From JAAZFF01 sp964405775 (lineage in GTDB: Bacteria; Verrucomicrobiota; Kiritimatiellia; RFP12; UBA3636): a DNA stretch of 33,217 nucleotides. The stretch is taken from positions 1 to 33,217 of the forward strand of contig CAYOPG010000019.1 of NCBI GenBank assembly GCA_964405775.1, given 5' to 3'. Positions 9,976 to 16,810 of this stretch are shown in pieces. The translations under genes were made by a program, and so were the position numbers. The notes beneath the pieces were generated by a model. That model saw nothing but the letters and a program-made list of their open reading frames with translations. It made no database searches and was not told where the DNA came from. Every line of letters begins with the position of its first letter. Positions within the stretch are counted from its first letter, which is position 1.

Positions 9976-10481
9976 TATAACTCCTTTTTGCGTTTATCTC
10001 TGAAAAACCCCTGCAACTGCTCAAGGCACTCGGTGCGCATAACCCCCTGCATAACTTCAGGATGATGGTTCACGCCCGGGTTTTCAAAAATTCCGAATAC
10101 CGTATGTGCGCCTCGTTTGGCGTCCTCCACGGCCCAAACTATGAAAGGGATGCGCGAGAGCACTATCGCCCCGCCGCACATTGGGCATGGCTCTTTAGTC
10201 ACATAAAGCACAGAATCTGCGATCCTCCAATCACCTACAGCGGAGGCCGCCTGTGTTATCGCAAGGATCTCGGCGTGAGCCGTGGGGTCTTTCAGCGCTT
10301 CCGTCATGTTGTGCGCTTTGCCAAGAATAGCGCCACGTCGTTCGCCTTCAGACATAGACACGATAACGCACCCAGCAGGAACCTCTCCCTCCTCTGCAGC
10401 CTTCTCCGCTTCCGCGTAAGCCATCTTCATGTAACTGGTGTGCACGCTCGGGTCGAGGCCAATGAAATCTTCACTTGTCAT
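9975..10481 (-). CDS. tadA: tRNA-specific adenosine deaminase
   Basis: This encodes 168 aa. The start is ATG 10481 with AAGG about 8 nt upstream; an in-frame extension to 10523 has no better signal. The deaminase zinc site is present as PTAHAE (His ligand and proton-shuttling Glu) and PCPMC (two Cys ligands), and RIPFIVWAVEDAKRGA is a TadA-type segment. TadA converts A34 to inosine in the wobble position of tRNA-Arg. The length is normal. The gene diverges from tRNA-Thr, and its stop TAG shares a base with the GTG of the NagA-like gene, so the two should be translationally coupled. It appears intact, unlike the three genes downstream. Confidence 0.92.
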   Translation of the reverse strand: MTSEDFIGLDPSVHTSYMKMAYAEAEKAAEEGEVPAGCVIVSMSEGERRGAILGKAHNMTEALKDPTAHAEILAITQAASAVGDWRIADSVLYVTKEPCPMCGGAIVLSRIPFIVWAVEDAKRGAHTVFGIFENPGVNHHPEVMQGVMRTECLEQLQGFFRDKRKKEL

Positions 10482-10490
10482 AAATCGCCC

Positions 10491-10519
10491 TTGACTCAAA
10501 TAGCGGAAAATGATACTTT
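10491..10519 (+). promoter_or_regulatory. Sigma70-type promoter of tRNA-Thr
   Basis: TTGACT at 10491-10496, a 17-nt spacer and TACTTT at 10514-10519 predict transcription starting a few bases before the tRNA at 10532. Confidence 0.6.
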
Positions 10520-10531
10520 TCAATCCGTTTT

Positions 10532-10607
10532 GCCAACATAGCTCAGCTGGTAGAGCAGCGCATTCGTAATGCGCAGGTCGTGGGTTCGATCCCCTCTGTT
10601 GGCTCCA
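10532..10607 (+). tRNA. tRNA-Thr (anticodon CGT)
   Basis: A 76-nt cloverleaf has a perfect 7-bp acceptor stem (GCCAACA with TGTTGGC). The D arm contains AGCTCAGCTGGTAGAGC. The anticodon stem is GCGCA/TGCGC with loop TTCGTAA, giving anticodon CGT (reads ACG). The T arm contains GGTTCGATCC. The discriminator is T and the CCA end is encoded at 10605-10607. Confidence 0.97.
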
Positions 10608-10613
10608 CTCTTG

Positions 10614-10649
10614 CCCCCGTCGGAGAAATCCAGCGGGGGTTTCGTTTTT
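10614..10649 (+). terminator. Rho-independent terminator after tRNA-Thr
   Basis: CCCCCG pairs with CGGGGG. An inner GGA/TCC stem is capped by a GAAA tetraloop, and the hairpin is followed by TTTCGTTTTT. It starts 7 nt after the tRNA. The reverse strand has no U-tract, so it acts on the tRNA transcript only. Confidence 0.85.
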
Positions 10650-10692
10650 CTGAATGGAGACGACCTGGTGTAGAACACATCCGACATTGGGA

Positions 10693-11457
10693 TCACCTAT
10701 TATGGACGGCCGTCGGGCGGCGAGACTTATCGCGCCTTATGAAATCAGGATGCACTTTGTACCCGCTTTGCGGCATCACGATGTCATCTTCTGTGTCAAA
10801 CGTTCTGTCTGGCCCCGCGCTGATTAAGCGAGGAATCCCGTTTGTTGTATCGTAGGAAAAAGGACGTTTCCAACCGTCTTTTTTTAAAATGGTATTTACG
10901 TACGGACCATACCAATGGAAAATTCCGGGATTAACTATGAGCGCCTGCAGGCCGCCCTCCCCATAGTATTCCGGATAATGCCCCGTATCCTCGTAAAAAT
11001 GGCGCAATCCCATAGCAAGTACGGCCATGCTGTTCGTGGTGTCTGCATACGGTTCAAGCTTGGGTTTAGAGGCAGTTCCAGAACGTTCCGGGTTCCCGGA
11101 GGACATGGATAGTGCGATACCCAGTACAGACATCACCAGCAACGCAGCAACCAGAATGGCTGGATTCACCTTCGGCTTAGTTTTGAATTTCAAGCCCAGC
11201 TCCCTTTTCCTTTTTTCTCCCTCTTCCTGAATTTTCTTTATTTTCTTCGCGCTTTCCGCTCTGTCAGACGTTGAATATCCGTATGGAGGCCGCACCGTCA
11301 TTTTGCACTTCGGGCACTTCAGTTTTTTCGGAGGCCAATCAAACGCCTCCTGACAGTATGGACACCGGACACGCACGCCGGGCTTCTCCGGGAAAAAGCT
11401 TCGTTTCTTCCCTGAAGAGCTGCTTTCGCCAACAGATGTTTCTCTAGGGGTCGACAT
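10693..11457 (-). CDS. Zinc-ribbon, single-TM, pseudopilin (T2SS GspG)-like protein
   Basis: This encodes 254 aa. A zinc ribbon is formed by C32-x2-C35 and C48-x2-C51. A charged Lys/Glu-rich stretch (~65-96) follows, then one membrane helix at ~97-118 (NPAILVAALLVMSVLGIAL). The outer part (~140-225) resembles the C-terminal domain of GspG pseudopilins: LRHFYEDTGHYPEYYG, GPYVN, DGWKRPFSYD and SAGPDRTFDTEDDI. The usual prepilin leader (G-FTLIE at the N-terminus) is absent, so this is probably a membrane-anchored relative rather than a processed pilin. The ATG at 11457 overlaps the hisI stop by 14 nt, which implies translational coupling. Function is unknown; a link to type II secretion is only suggested by the fold. 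Confidence 0.75.
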   Translation of the reverse strand: MSTPRETSVGESSSSGKKRSFFPEKPGVRVRCPYCQEAFDWPPKKLKCPKCKMTVRPPYGYSTSDRAESAKKIKKIQEEGEKRKRELGLKFKTKPKVNPAILVAALLVMSVLGIALSMSSGNPERSGTASKPKLEPYADTTNSMAVLAMGLRHFYEDTGHYPEYYGEGGLQALIVNPGIFHWYGPYVNTILKKDGWKRPFSYDTTNGIPRLISAGPDRTFDTEDDIVMPQSGYKVHPDFIRRDKSRRPTAVHNR

Positions 11458-11863
11458 TTTTCAGAGCGCCTGTGTCGAAGTCAATCTTCCTGTAGAAACA
11501 GTTTCTGGGCTCTCCATTCGAATTGCCTGTGTGGCAAATTCCCGGCGCCGCGCTGCCCTCCGATGGAAGCACTCGGTAAAGCAGCGAATTCTGCTCGCAG
11601 TTGACGTAAGCCTCAATCAGATCGAAACGGCAACCAGAGGTGGCGCCTTTCACCCAGAGCGCGTTGCGTGAGGTACTCCACAGCACAAGGCTGCGGGTAC
11701 GGAAGGACTCACGCATCGCCTCTTCATTTGTGTACGCAATCAGCAACAACTCTCCCGTAGCGGCGTGTTGAATCGCCACAGGAACGCACCCGGACACCGA
11801 ATCCAGTTTCCCGAAATCCAGTTTCAGTGCCGAACCTTCCTCGATTTCGTTCTGGTGCTTCAT
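11444..11863 (-). CDS. hisI: Phosphoribosyl-AMP cyclohydrolase
   Basis: This encodes 139 aa, normal for a stand-alone HisI without the HisE domain. HisI opens the purine ring of phosphoribosyl-AMP in histidine synthesis. Recognisable motifs are LLIAYTNEEAM, SLVLWSTSRNALWVKG, ATSGCRFD and GICHTG followed by NCFYR; the Cys residues are the Zn ligands. The usual Asp-rich Mg site DCDxD reads NCEQN here, a substitution I recall from PVC-type homologues. The start ATG at 11863 has AAAGGG about 9 nt upstream. It lies 14 nt after the rubredoxin stop and overlaps the next gene, so it is the middle gene of a three-gene unit. No other his gene is in the window. Confidence 0.9.
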   Translation of the reverse strand: MKHQNEIEEGSALKLDFGKLDSVSGCVPVAIQHAATGELLLIAYTNEEAMRESFRTRSLVLWSTSRNALWVKGATSGCRFDLIEAYVNCEQNSLLYRVLPSEGSAAPGICHTGNSNGEPRNCFYRKIDFDTGALKNVDP

Positions 11864-11877
11864 CGCGAAGCCCTTTA

Positions 11878-12036
11878 TTAAGCCTCTACGAAATCGCTCT
11901 TAGGAACGCCGCAGACAGGGCAGGTCCAATCATCAGGAATGTCGTTGAAGTCGGTTCCGGGCGCAATGCCGTTGTCTGGATCGCCCGCGGCGGGGTCGTA
12001 AATGTAGCCGCATGTTTGGCAAACGTATTTTTTCAT
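11878..12036 (-). CDS. Rubredoxin
   Basis: This short gene encodes 52 aa with the two iron-binding pairs C6-x2-C9 and C39-x2-C42 (YVCQTCGYIYD and DWTCPVCGVPK). Length and sequence are those of a classic rubredoxin, a one-iron electron carrier of the cytoplasm often used in oxygen or peroxide detoxification by anaerobes. AAGGAG lies 9 nt before the ATG. It is the first gene of the rubredoxin-hisI-zinc-ribbon unit, and a promoter and an inverted repeat lie just upstream. Confidence 0.95.
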   Translation of the reverse strand: MKKYVCQTCGYIYDPAAGDPDNGIAPGTDFNDIPDDWTCPVCGVPKSDFVEA

Positions 12037-12068
12037 ATTTTTTACTCCTTATATTTTTAGGCGTTGTT

Positions 12069-12092
12069 TGACACTTAGTGTTAGTGGTGTCA
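12069..12092 (-). promoter_or_regulatory. Inverted repeat at the rubredoxin transcription start (possible operator)
   Basis: TGACAC (12069-12074) and GTGTCA (12087-12092) form 6-bp arms around a 12-nt spacer that contains a tandem TTAGTG. It lies just downstream of the predicted -10, a typical repressor position. The regulator is unknown. Confidence 0.4.
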
Positions 12093-12121
12093 TTTTATCA
12101 TCATCATTCGTCAGAGGTCAA
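12092..12121 (-). promoter_or_regulatory. Sigma70-type promoter of the rubredoxin-hisI unit
   Basis: On the minus strand TTGACC (12121-12116), an 18-nt spacer and TAAAAT (12097-12092) precede the rubredoxin start by about 55 nt. Confidence 0.5.
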
Positions 12122-12256
12122 CAATATTGACTTTTTTTGTCTGATATGCGAACATCACACACGTTCGGATTGCAGGGCGGAAGTCTGGCAATAAGCGGAT
12201 CAAGCGTCCCTGCCGAACACAACGCTTTTTTGAACTCCAATTAATAACCATACCCA

Positions 12257-14668
12257 ATGAAACTCCCAGTAAGCTGGCTCGCCGAATACATCGACATCTC
12301 AGATCTATCCATGCAGGAATTGGCGGATCGAATCACGTTCGCAGGCATTGAAATCGAAGGTATTGAGGAAGAGGGCTCTTCGTTTGACAACGTCGTCGTG
12401 TGCGAAGTGCGCAGCTCTGAGGCTCATCCCAACTCCGACCACCTGCACATCGCCAAGGTGTTCGATGGCGAATCAGAACTCCAGGTCGTCTGCGGCGCCC
12501 CCAACTGCCGAGCCGGCATTTTTGTCCCTCTCGCCAAAATCGGCGCTGTCCTACCCGGTGACGTCAAAATCAAAAAAAGCAAGATGCGCGGAGTTGAATC
12601 TTTCGGAATGCTTTGCTCCGCCAAAGAGTTGGGAATCTCAGGAGACTCCTCCGGCATAATGGAGTTGGATCCCTCCTTGAAGCCTGGCACACCGCTCTCT
12701 AATGTCTACGGTTCGTCGGAGACGGTCTTCGAAGTTGAAATCACATGGAACAGGCCGGACTGCCTGAGCATCATAGGAATTGCGCGCGAATTCTCCGCCA
12801 TCCTTGGCAGACCGCTAAAAATGCCGTCGGTTGATTTCCCCGTCACGGACGAAAAGGCGAAAAACCTATGCTCAGTATTGGTTGAGAACGGCGATGCCTG
12901 CAAACACTATTCAGCGCGTGTCCTGCCACATGTAGAACGACTGCCCAGCCCTGATTGGATGCAGAAGCGTCTCGAACTATGCGGCGTGCGCTCTATCGAT
13001 ATCGTAGTCGATGTTTCAAACTATGTTATGCTCGAATGCGGGCAGCCTCTTCACACGTTCGACTACGAATGCGTGCGCGATCACGCCATTGTCGTGCGCA
13101 ACGCGCATGAAGGCGAAACGATCAAGACGCTTGATGACGTCGAACGCAAGCTCACCCCCTCAATGCTGCTAATCACCGACCCATCCGCCCCGCTCGCGAT
13201 TGCCGGCGTGATGGGCGGAGAAGGAAGCGAGATCCGCAACGAGACATCTTCAGTCCTGCTTGAAAGTGCCAGCTTCTCTGCCCCGTCAGTGAAAAACACC
13301 GCGACCGCTCTTGGGATGCGCACGGAATCTTCACACCGCTACGAACGCGGAGTCGATCCCTTACTGACCGACTGGGCAAGCCGCCGCGCATGTTCTCTGC
13401 TTGTCAAGTATGCTAACGCAACCGTCGCGGACGGCGTTGTTGAAGCCGACTTCCGCGATAAAACACCAATCCGCGTCACACTCCGGTTCCAGCGGGCCAG
13501 AGAAGTGATCGGGCTAGACATACCGGCAGACAAACAGATCGCGATTCTTTCCTCGCTTGGCTTCAAAGAAGTGAGCAAGGACGCGGACACCGCCACATTC
13601 GACGTGCCATCGTACCGAATCGACGTTGATTGCGAGGCCGACCTGATAGAGGAGGTCGCTCGCATGAGCGGCCTAGAGGCATTGCCAGACGTGATTCCTT
13701 CGAGCACGATCGCCCCCGGCGCGACAGACATCCCCTTCCGTTCGCTCACGTCCTGCAGCCATGCGCTTATAGGTCTCGGGTTCACGGAAATCATGAACTA
13801 CAGCTTCACCGCTTCAAATGTGCTTGATCCTTTCACGCAGCCCGGCGCCGCAGATTTGCGAGTAGTCCTGCCAAACCCCGTCAGCGCGGACAACAGCGTG
13901 ATGCGCGATTCGCTCATTCCGCAGATGTTCGAAACGATGTCGTACAACAATTCACACGGCACCAACTCCGCAAAGCTTTTTGAAATGGGTCGCGTTTTTT
14001 TCATCAACGCAAAAGGACAACTTGACGAAGAAGACCGTGTATGTCTGGGCATGATGGGATTCGCGGGGCGCGCGGCAACGGACAGCACCCGCGCCGTAGA
14101 GACGTCCGAGGCCCTACTCTGGATGAAGGGCGCGATTGAATCACTACTTGCCACACTCAACGCACCGCCGATGCGACTCCAGCCGGCGGAATTTGCGGGC
14201 TTCCAGTCCGGCCTCGCAGCCACGATAATTATCGCAGGGCGCGAAGCCGGCATAATCGGTGTGGCAGAGTCCTCACTCCGCCACAAACGCCGCATAGCCT
14301 CGCCGCTCGTCATAGCCGAGATACGCAGAGACGCCATTCTAGGCAACGTGTTCAAGACCGTAACAGCCAAAGACGTTCCCGCCTACCCCGCCACCTCGCG
14401 CGACATAGCGCTCATCGCAGGCGAAGGCGTCACACACGAGCAGATACTCAAAGTCATCAAAAAGGCGGCGCCCCGGGAACTCGAAGACGTACGGCTCTTC
14501 GACATCTTCTCCGGGAAGTCTCTCGGAGCCGGCAAGACCAGCCTCGCCTACACTCTGCAATACCGATCGCCAGAGCGCACTCTTAAAGATGAAGAGGCCA
14601 ACGCCTTCCACGACAAAATAAAGGCCGCCCTCAAATCTTCGCTCGCAGTCGAAATACGAGAAGGCTAA
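12257..14668 (+). CDS. pheT: Phenylalanine--tRNA ligase beta subunit
   Basis: This encodes 803 aa, full length for bacterial PheT. It starts with the family's usual MKLPVSWLAEYID. Domains in order are: the OB-fold tRNA-binding domain at ~40-150 (VVCEVRSSEAHPNSDHL, then CGAPN); B3/B4 editing region ~210-380 (VVDVSNYVMLECGQPLHTFD, GVMGG); B5 ~405-475; catalytic-like core ~490-700 (IMNYSF, LPNPVS); and FDX-ACB anticodon-binding domain ~710-803 (YPATSRDIALI). With PheS it forms the heterotetramer that charges tRNA-Phe. pheS is not adjacent, unlike the common pheST pair. There is no Shine-Dalgarno motif before the ATG, but the N-terminus fits the family exactly. Confidence 0.97.
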   Translation: MKLPVSWLAEYIDISDLSMQELADRITFAGIEIEGIEEEGSSFDNVVVCEVRSSEAHPNSDHLHIAKVFDGESELQVVCGAPNCRAGIFVPLAKIGAVLPGDVKIKKSKMRGVESFGMLCSAKELGISGDSSGIMELDPSLKPGTPLSNVYGSSETVFEVEITWNRPDCLSIIGIAREFSAILGRPLKMPSVDFPVTDEKAKNLCSVLVENGDACKHYSARVLPHVERLPSPDWMQKRLELCGVRSIDIVVDVSNYVMLECGQPLHTFDYECVRDHAIVVRNAHEGETIKTLDDVERKLTPSMLLITDPSAPLAIAGVMGGEGSEIRNETSSVLLESASFSAPSVKNTATALGMRTESSHRYERGVDPLLTDWASRRACSLLVKYANATVADGVVEADFRDKTPIRVTLRFQRAREVIGLDIPADKQIAILSSLGFKEVSKDADTATFDVPSYRIDVDCEADLIEEVARMSGLEALPDVIPSSTIAPGATDIPFRSLTSCSHALIGLGFTEIMNYSFTASNVLDPFTQPGAADLRVVLPNPVSADNSVMRDSLIPQMFETMSYNNSHGTNSAKLFEMGRVFFINAKGQLDEEDRVCLGMMGFAGRAATDSTRAVETSEALLWMKGAIESLLATLNAPPMRLQPAEFAGFQSGLAATIIIAGREAGIIGVAESSLRHKRRIASPLVIAEIRRDAILGNVFKTVTAKDVPAYPATSRDIALIAGEGVTHEQILKVIKKAAPRELEDVRLFDIFSGKSLGAGKTSLAYTLQYRSPERTLKDEEANAFHDKIKAALKSSLAVEIREG
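14261..14270 (+). repeat. GTGGCAGAGT repeat, copy 4
   Basis: Preceded by T. It lies in the sense strand of pheT, coding V-A-E-S. Confidence 0.6.
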
Positions 14669-14683
14669 ACGCGCATAAGGCTG

Positions 14684-14701
14684 CGCCCGCAAAACCGGGC
14701 G
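14684..14701 (+). terminator. Hairpin after pheT, possible terminator
   Basis: CGCCCG pairs with CGGGCG around a CAAAAC loop, 15 nt after the pheT stop. The T-rich stretch (gttttcaatt) starts only about 6 nt further on, so termination strength is doubtful. It lies between the convergent pheT and acr3 genes. Confidence 0.4.
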
Positions 14702-14715
14702 TTGGACGTTTTCAA

Positions 14716-15762
14716 TTACTCTGGAAACCTGTTTCTGGTGCAGTTGGCAACCCTGACGAGCAGCAGCATCGTCGGGACTTCCACCAGCACGCCGACTGTC
14801 GTTGCAAGAACAACCGGGGAATCGGTTCCGAAAACGGCAATCGCAACTGCCACAGCAAGTTCGAAAAAGTTCGACGCCCCGATCATGCCGGCAGGAGCCG
14901 CAATGTCATGGGTTAGGCTCAGCTTCTTGCATGCTCCGTATGCTATGAAAAATATAAGAAAAGTCTGTATGGTCAGCGGCACCGCGATGAGCAGGATATG
15001 AAGAGGGTTGTTTATTATAGTCTCGCCCTGAAAGGCAAACAGTATTACGAGTGTCAGTAGCAACCCTATCGTCGTGGTATTGTTGAATTTAGGCAGAAAC
15101 CTGTTTTGATAATAGTCAAATCCATTTTTTTTGATTGCAGCCATGCGCGTTAGAACTCCACCCGTCAGAGGAATGACGACAAACAGTAGAACAGACAGAA
15201 ACAAGGTGCTCCAGGGCACGGAAATATCGCTTATTCCCAACAAGAACTTTACTATCGGCACAAAGGCTACAAGTATTATCAAGTCGTTTGTCGCAACCTG
15301 CACAACGGTGTAAGCGGGGTTCCCTTTCGTCAGATAGCTCCACACAAACACCATCGCGGTGCAAGGCGCAGCACCAAGCAGGACAGCCCCCGCCAGATAG
15401 TCGCGAGCCAACTCCACCGGTATCCAGAGCCTGAAAACAACGAATAAAAAGAGCCAGGCAATAGCATACATGGTGAATGGCTTGATAAGCCAGTTCGAGA
15501 TCCAGGTAACGTACAAACCTCTGGGGTTTTTGCCGACGTCCTTGATGCTTTGAAAATCCACCTTCATCATCATCGGGTATATCATCAACCAGATGAGAAT
15601 AGCGACAGGGATCGAGATATTGTAGTATTCGAACTTGGCAAGAAACGCAGGAATCCCAGGCAGGTATTTACCAATCAGCACACCGGCGGCCATGCATAGC
15701 AGAACCCATACGCTCAGATATTTTTCAAAAAAACTGATGCCAGATGTAGACTTTTCATTCAT
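14716..15762 (-). CDS. acr3: Arsenite efflux permease, ACR3 type
   Basis: This encodes 348 aa with about ten hydrophobic helices. The ACR3 signature with the essential Cys is GAAPCTAMVFVWSYL, and ATNDLI and MIGASNFFELAVAVAI are also family motifs. ACR3 exports arsenite As(OH)3 across the inner membrane using the proton gradient. The start ATG 15762 has no clear ribosome site. It is 67 nt after arsC on the same strand and is the last gene of the arsR-arsC-acr3 operon. No arsA or arsD is present, so export is not ATP-coupled here. Confidence 0.95.
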   Translation of the reverse strand: MNEKSTSGISFFEKYLSVWVLLCMAAGVLIGKYLPGIPAFLAKFEYYNISIPVAILIWLMIYPMMMKVDFQSIKDVGKNPRGLYVTWISNWLIKPFTMYAIAWLFLFVVFRLWIPVELARDYLAGAVLLGAAPCTAMVFVWSYLTKGNPAYTVVQVATNDLIILVAFVPIVKFLLGISDISVPWSTLFLSVLLFVVIPLTGGVLTRMAAIKKNGFDYYQNRFLPKFNNTTTIGLLLTLVILFAFQGETIINNPLHILLIAVPLTIQTFLIFFIAYGACKKLSLTHDIAAPAGMIGASNFFELAVAVAIAVFGTDSPVVLATTVGVLVEVPTMLLLVRVANCTRNRFPE

Positions 15763-15829
15763 ATTGGAACAATGTAATTATTGATTAGTGGATTAAATCT
15801 CTATACTTTCTTAAGTTTAAAATCCGGGA

Positions 15830-16285
15830 TTAACGCTTCAACGACTCAGGCAGAGTCTGAACAAAAGCCTTGATTTCATCGCGCACGCAACGGTACACGT
15901 CAAGCTGTTCCTCCGAGTCAGCGCCTATGGCGGCTAGTTCCCGTGCAAGCGCGGGCGGGTCTTGAAACCCTTTGTGAACAACGGTAGTCTTGCCCAGAAA
16001 AAGAGGACAACTCTCGCGGGCATTGTCGCAAACAGTAATGACGTAGTCGAAATCCACGCCTTTCAATTCATCCACTAGCTTCGAGTGATGTTTTGATATA
16101 TCCACACCAGCTTCACCCATGACTTTAACTGCGTTTGGGTTAAGTCCGTGCGTCTCGACTCCAGCTGAAAAAGCTTCTAGCACGTCACCCTTAAGAGCAC
16201 GTGCCCACCCTTCCGCCATCTGGCTTCGGCAACTGTTGCCTGTGCATAAAAATAGAATTTTTGTCTTCATCATATTTCCTAGCAT
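15830..16285 (-). CDS. arsC: Arsenate reductase, thioredoxin-coupled (low-Mr phosphatase fold)
   Basis: The P-loop is CTGNSCRS (C-x5-R) near the N-terminus, and the redox Cys pair is in VCDNARESCP. This is the thioredoxin-dependent ArsC that reduces arsenate to arsenite, the ACR3 substrate. Three starts are possible. ATG 16285 overlaps the arsR stop (TAATG) and gives 151 aa. ATG 16270 (MKTKILFLCTG) has AGGA 6 nt upstream and gives 146 aa. ATG 16273 also exists. I list the longest; the 16270 start fits homologues better. Apart from the start, the gene is ordinary. Confidence 0.93.
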   Translation of the reverse strand: MLGNMMKTKILFLCTGNSCRSQMAEGWARALKGDVLEAFSAGVETHGLNPNAVKVMGEAGVDISKHHSKLVDELKGVDFDYVITVCDNARESCPLFLGKTTVVHKGFQDPPALARELAAIGADSEEQLDVYRCVRDEIKAFVQTLPESLKR

Positions 16286-16626
16286 TATTTCTTTCGTTTT
16301 GTGGACACTTTTGCGTTGTCGGCTATTTTCGTCTGCCGTTTCGCTTCAGAGCGAATCACCCCCATTGTGCATTCGAACATATTTAACACGCACGGAGTCA
16401 AAAGCCTCAGGTAGATCCTCACTCCTTCACGTCGTTCTCCAACTATACCCACTTTTTTCAGCTCGCCGATATGCCGCGAAAGCGTGGATTTGTCTTGCGG
16501 AAAAAGCGGCAGCAGCTCGCACAGGCAACGCTCTCCCCGGCTCAACTCATCGACAATTTTTAGACGCACCGGACTTGCCAGTGCTTTAATAACGCGCGCC
16601 AGCGCTTTTAGTTCTTCTGTGTTCAT
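16285..16626 (-). CDS. arsR: ArsR-family metalloregulator
   Basis: This encodes 113 aa with a winged helix-turn-helix fold. LASPVRLKIVDELSRGE leads into the metal-sensing helix with ERCLCEL (Cys-x-Cys), then DKSTLSRHIGELKKVGIV (recognition helix) and GVRIYLRL (wing). A third Cys at TPCVLNMFEC may complete the As(III) site. It represses the ars operon until arsenite or antimonite binds. The 30-bp palindrome 11 nt before the ATG is its likely operator. The stop overlaps the arsC start. Confidence 0.93.
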   Translation of the reverse strand: MNTEELKALARVIKALASPVRLKIVDELSRGERCLCELLPLFPQDKSTLSRHIGELKKVGIVGERREGVRIYLRLLTPCVLNMFECTMGVIRSEAKRQTKIADNAKVSTKRKK

Positions 16627-16637
16627 AGCCCGGCATC

Positions 16638-16667
16638 ATATTGCATTGTTGCACAACTATGCAATAT
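16638..16667 (-). promoter_or_regulatory. ArsR operator palindrome
   Basis: Arms ATATTGCAT and ATGCAATAT are perfect inverse complements. Inside them, after one T-T mismatch, GTTG and CAAC also pair around a central CA, giving 30 bp of near-perfect dyad symmetry. It lies 11 nt upstream of arsR, and a TATATT at its upstream edge could be the -10, so a bound repressor would block RNA polymerase. Confidence 0.75.
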
Positions 16668-16755
16668 AAAAAGGAGTATTAAGGGGAAATACTGGAAAGA
16701 ACGTGTTTGCCCAAACCGCACCCCCAACAACTGAAGCGTGCGGCAAACTCAGAAA

Positions 16756-16787
16756 GCCACAATGTGGCAGAGTCCCTACCCTGCCAC
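16756..16787 (-). other. Overlapping hairpins between PHP-GT4 gene and ars promoter
   Basis: GTGGCAG (16764-16770) pairs with CTGCCAC (16781-16787) across 10 nt. Alternatively its GTGGC pairs with GCCAC (16756-16760) across 3 nt. It lies 24 nt after the stop of the PHP-GT4 gene, so it may end that transcript, but a good U-tract is missing. It contains one copy of the GTGGCAGAGT repeat. Confidence 0.4.
16764..16773 (+). repeat. GTGGCAGAGT repeat, copy 5 (intergenic)
   Basis: Preceded by T. It forms the left arm of a hairpin with CTGCCAC at 16781-16787, after the PHP-GT4 gene. Confidence 0.6.
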
Positions 16788-16810
16788 GTTTGAACTGCAA
16801 TCGGGGGAAG

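Noticed and set aside
12130..12256. Promoter for pheT
   Set aside because: A TTGACT is present near 12127, but no acceptable -10 lies at the right distance.
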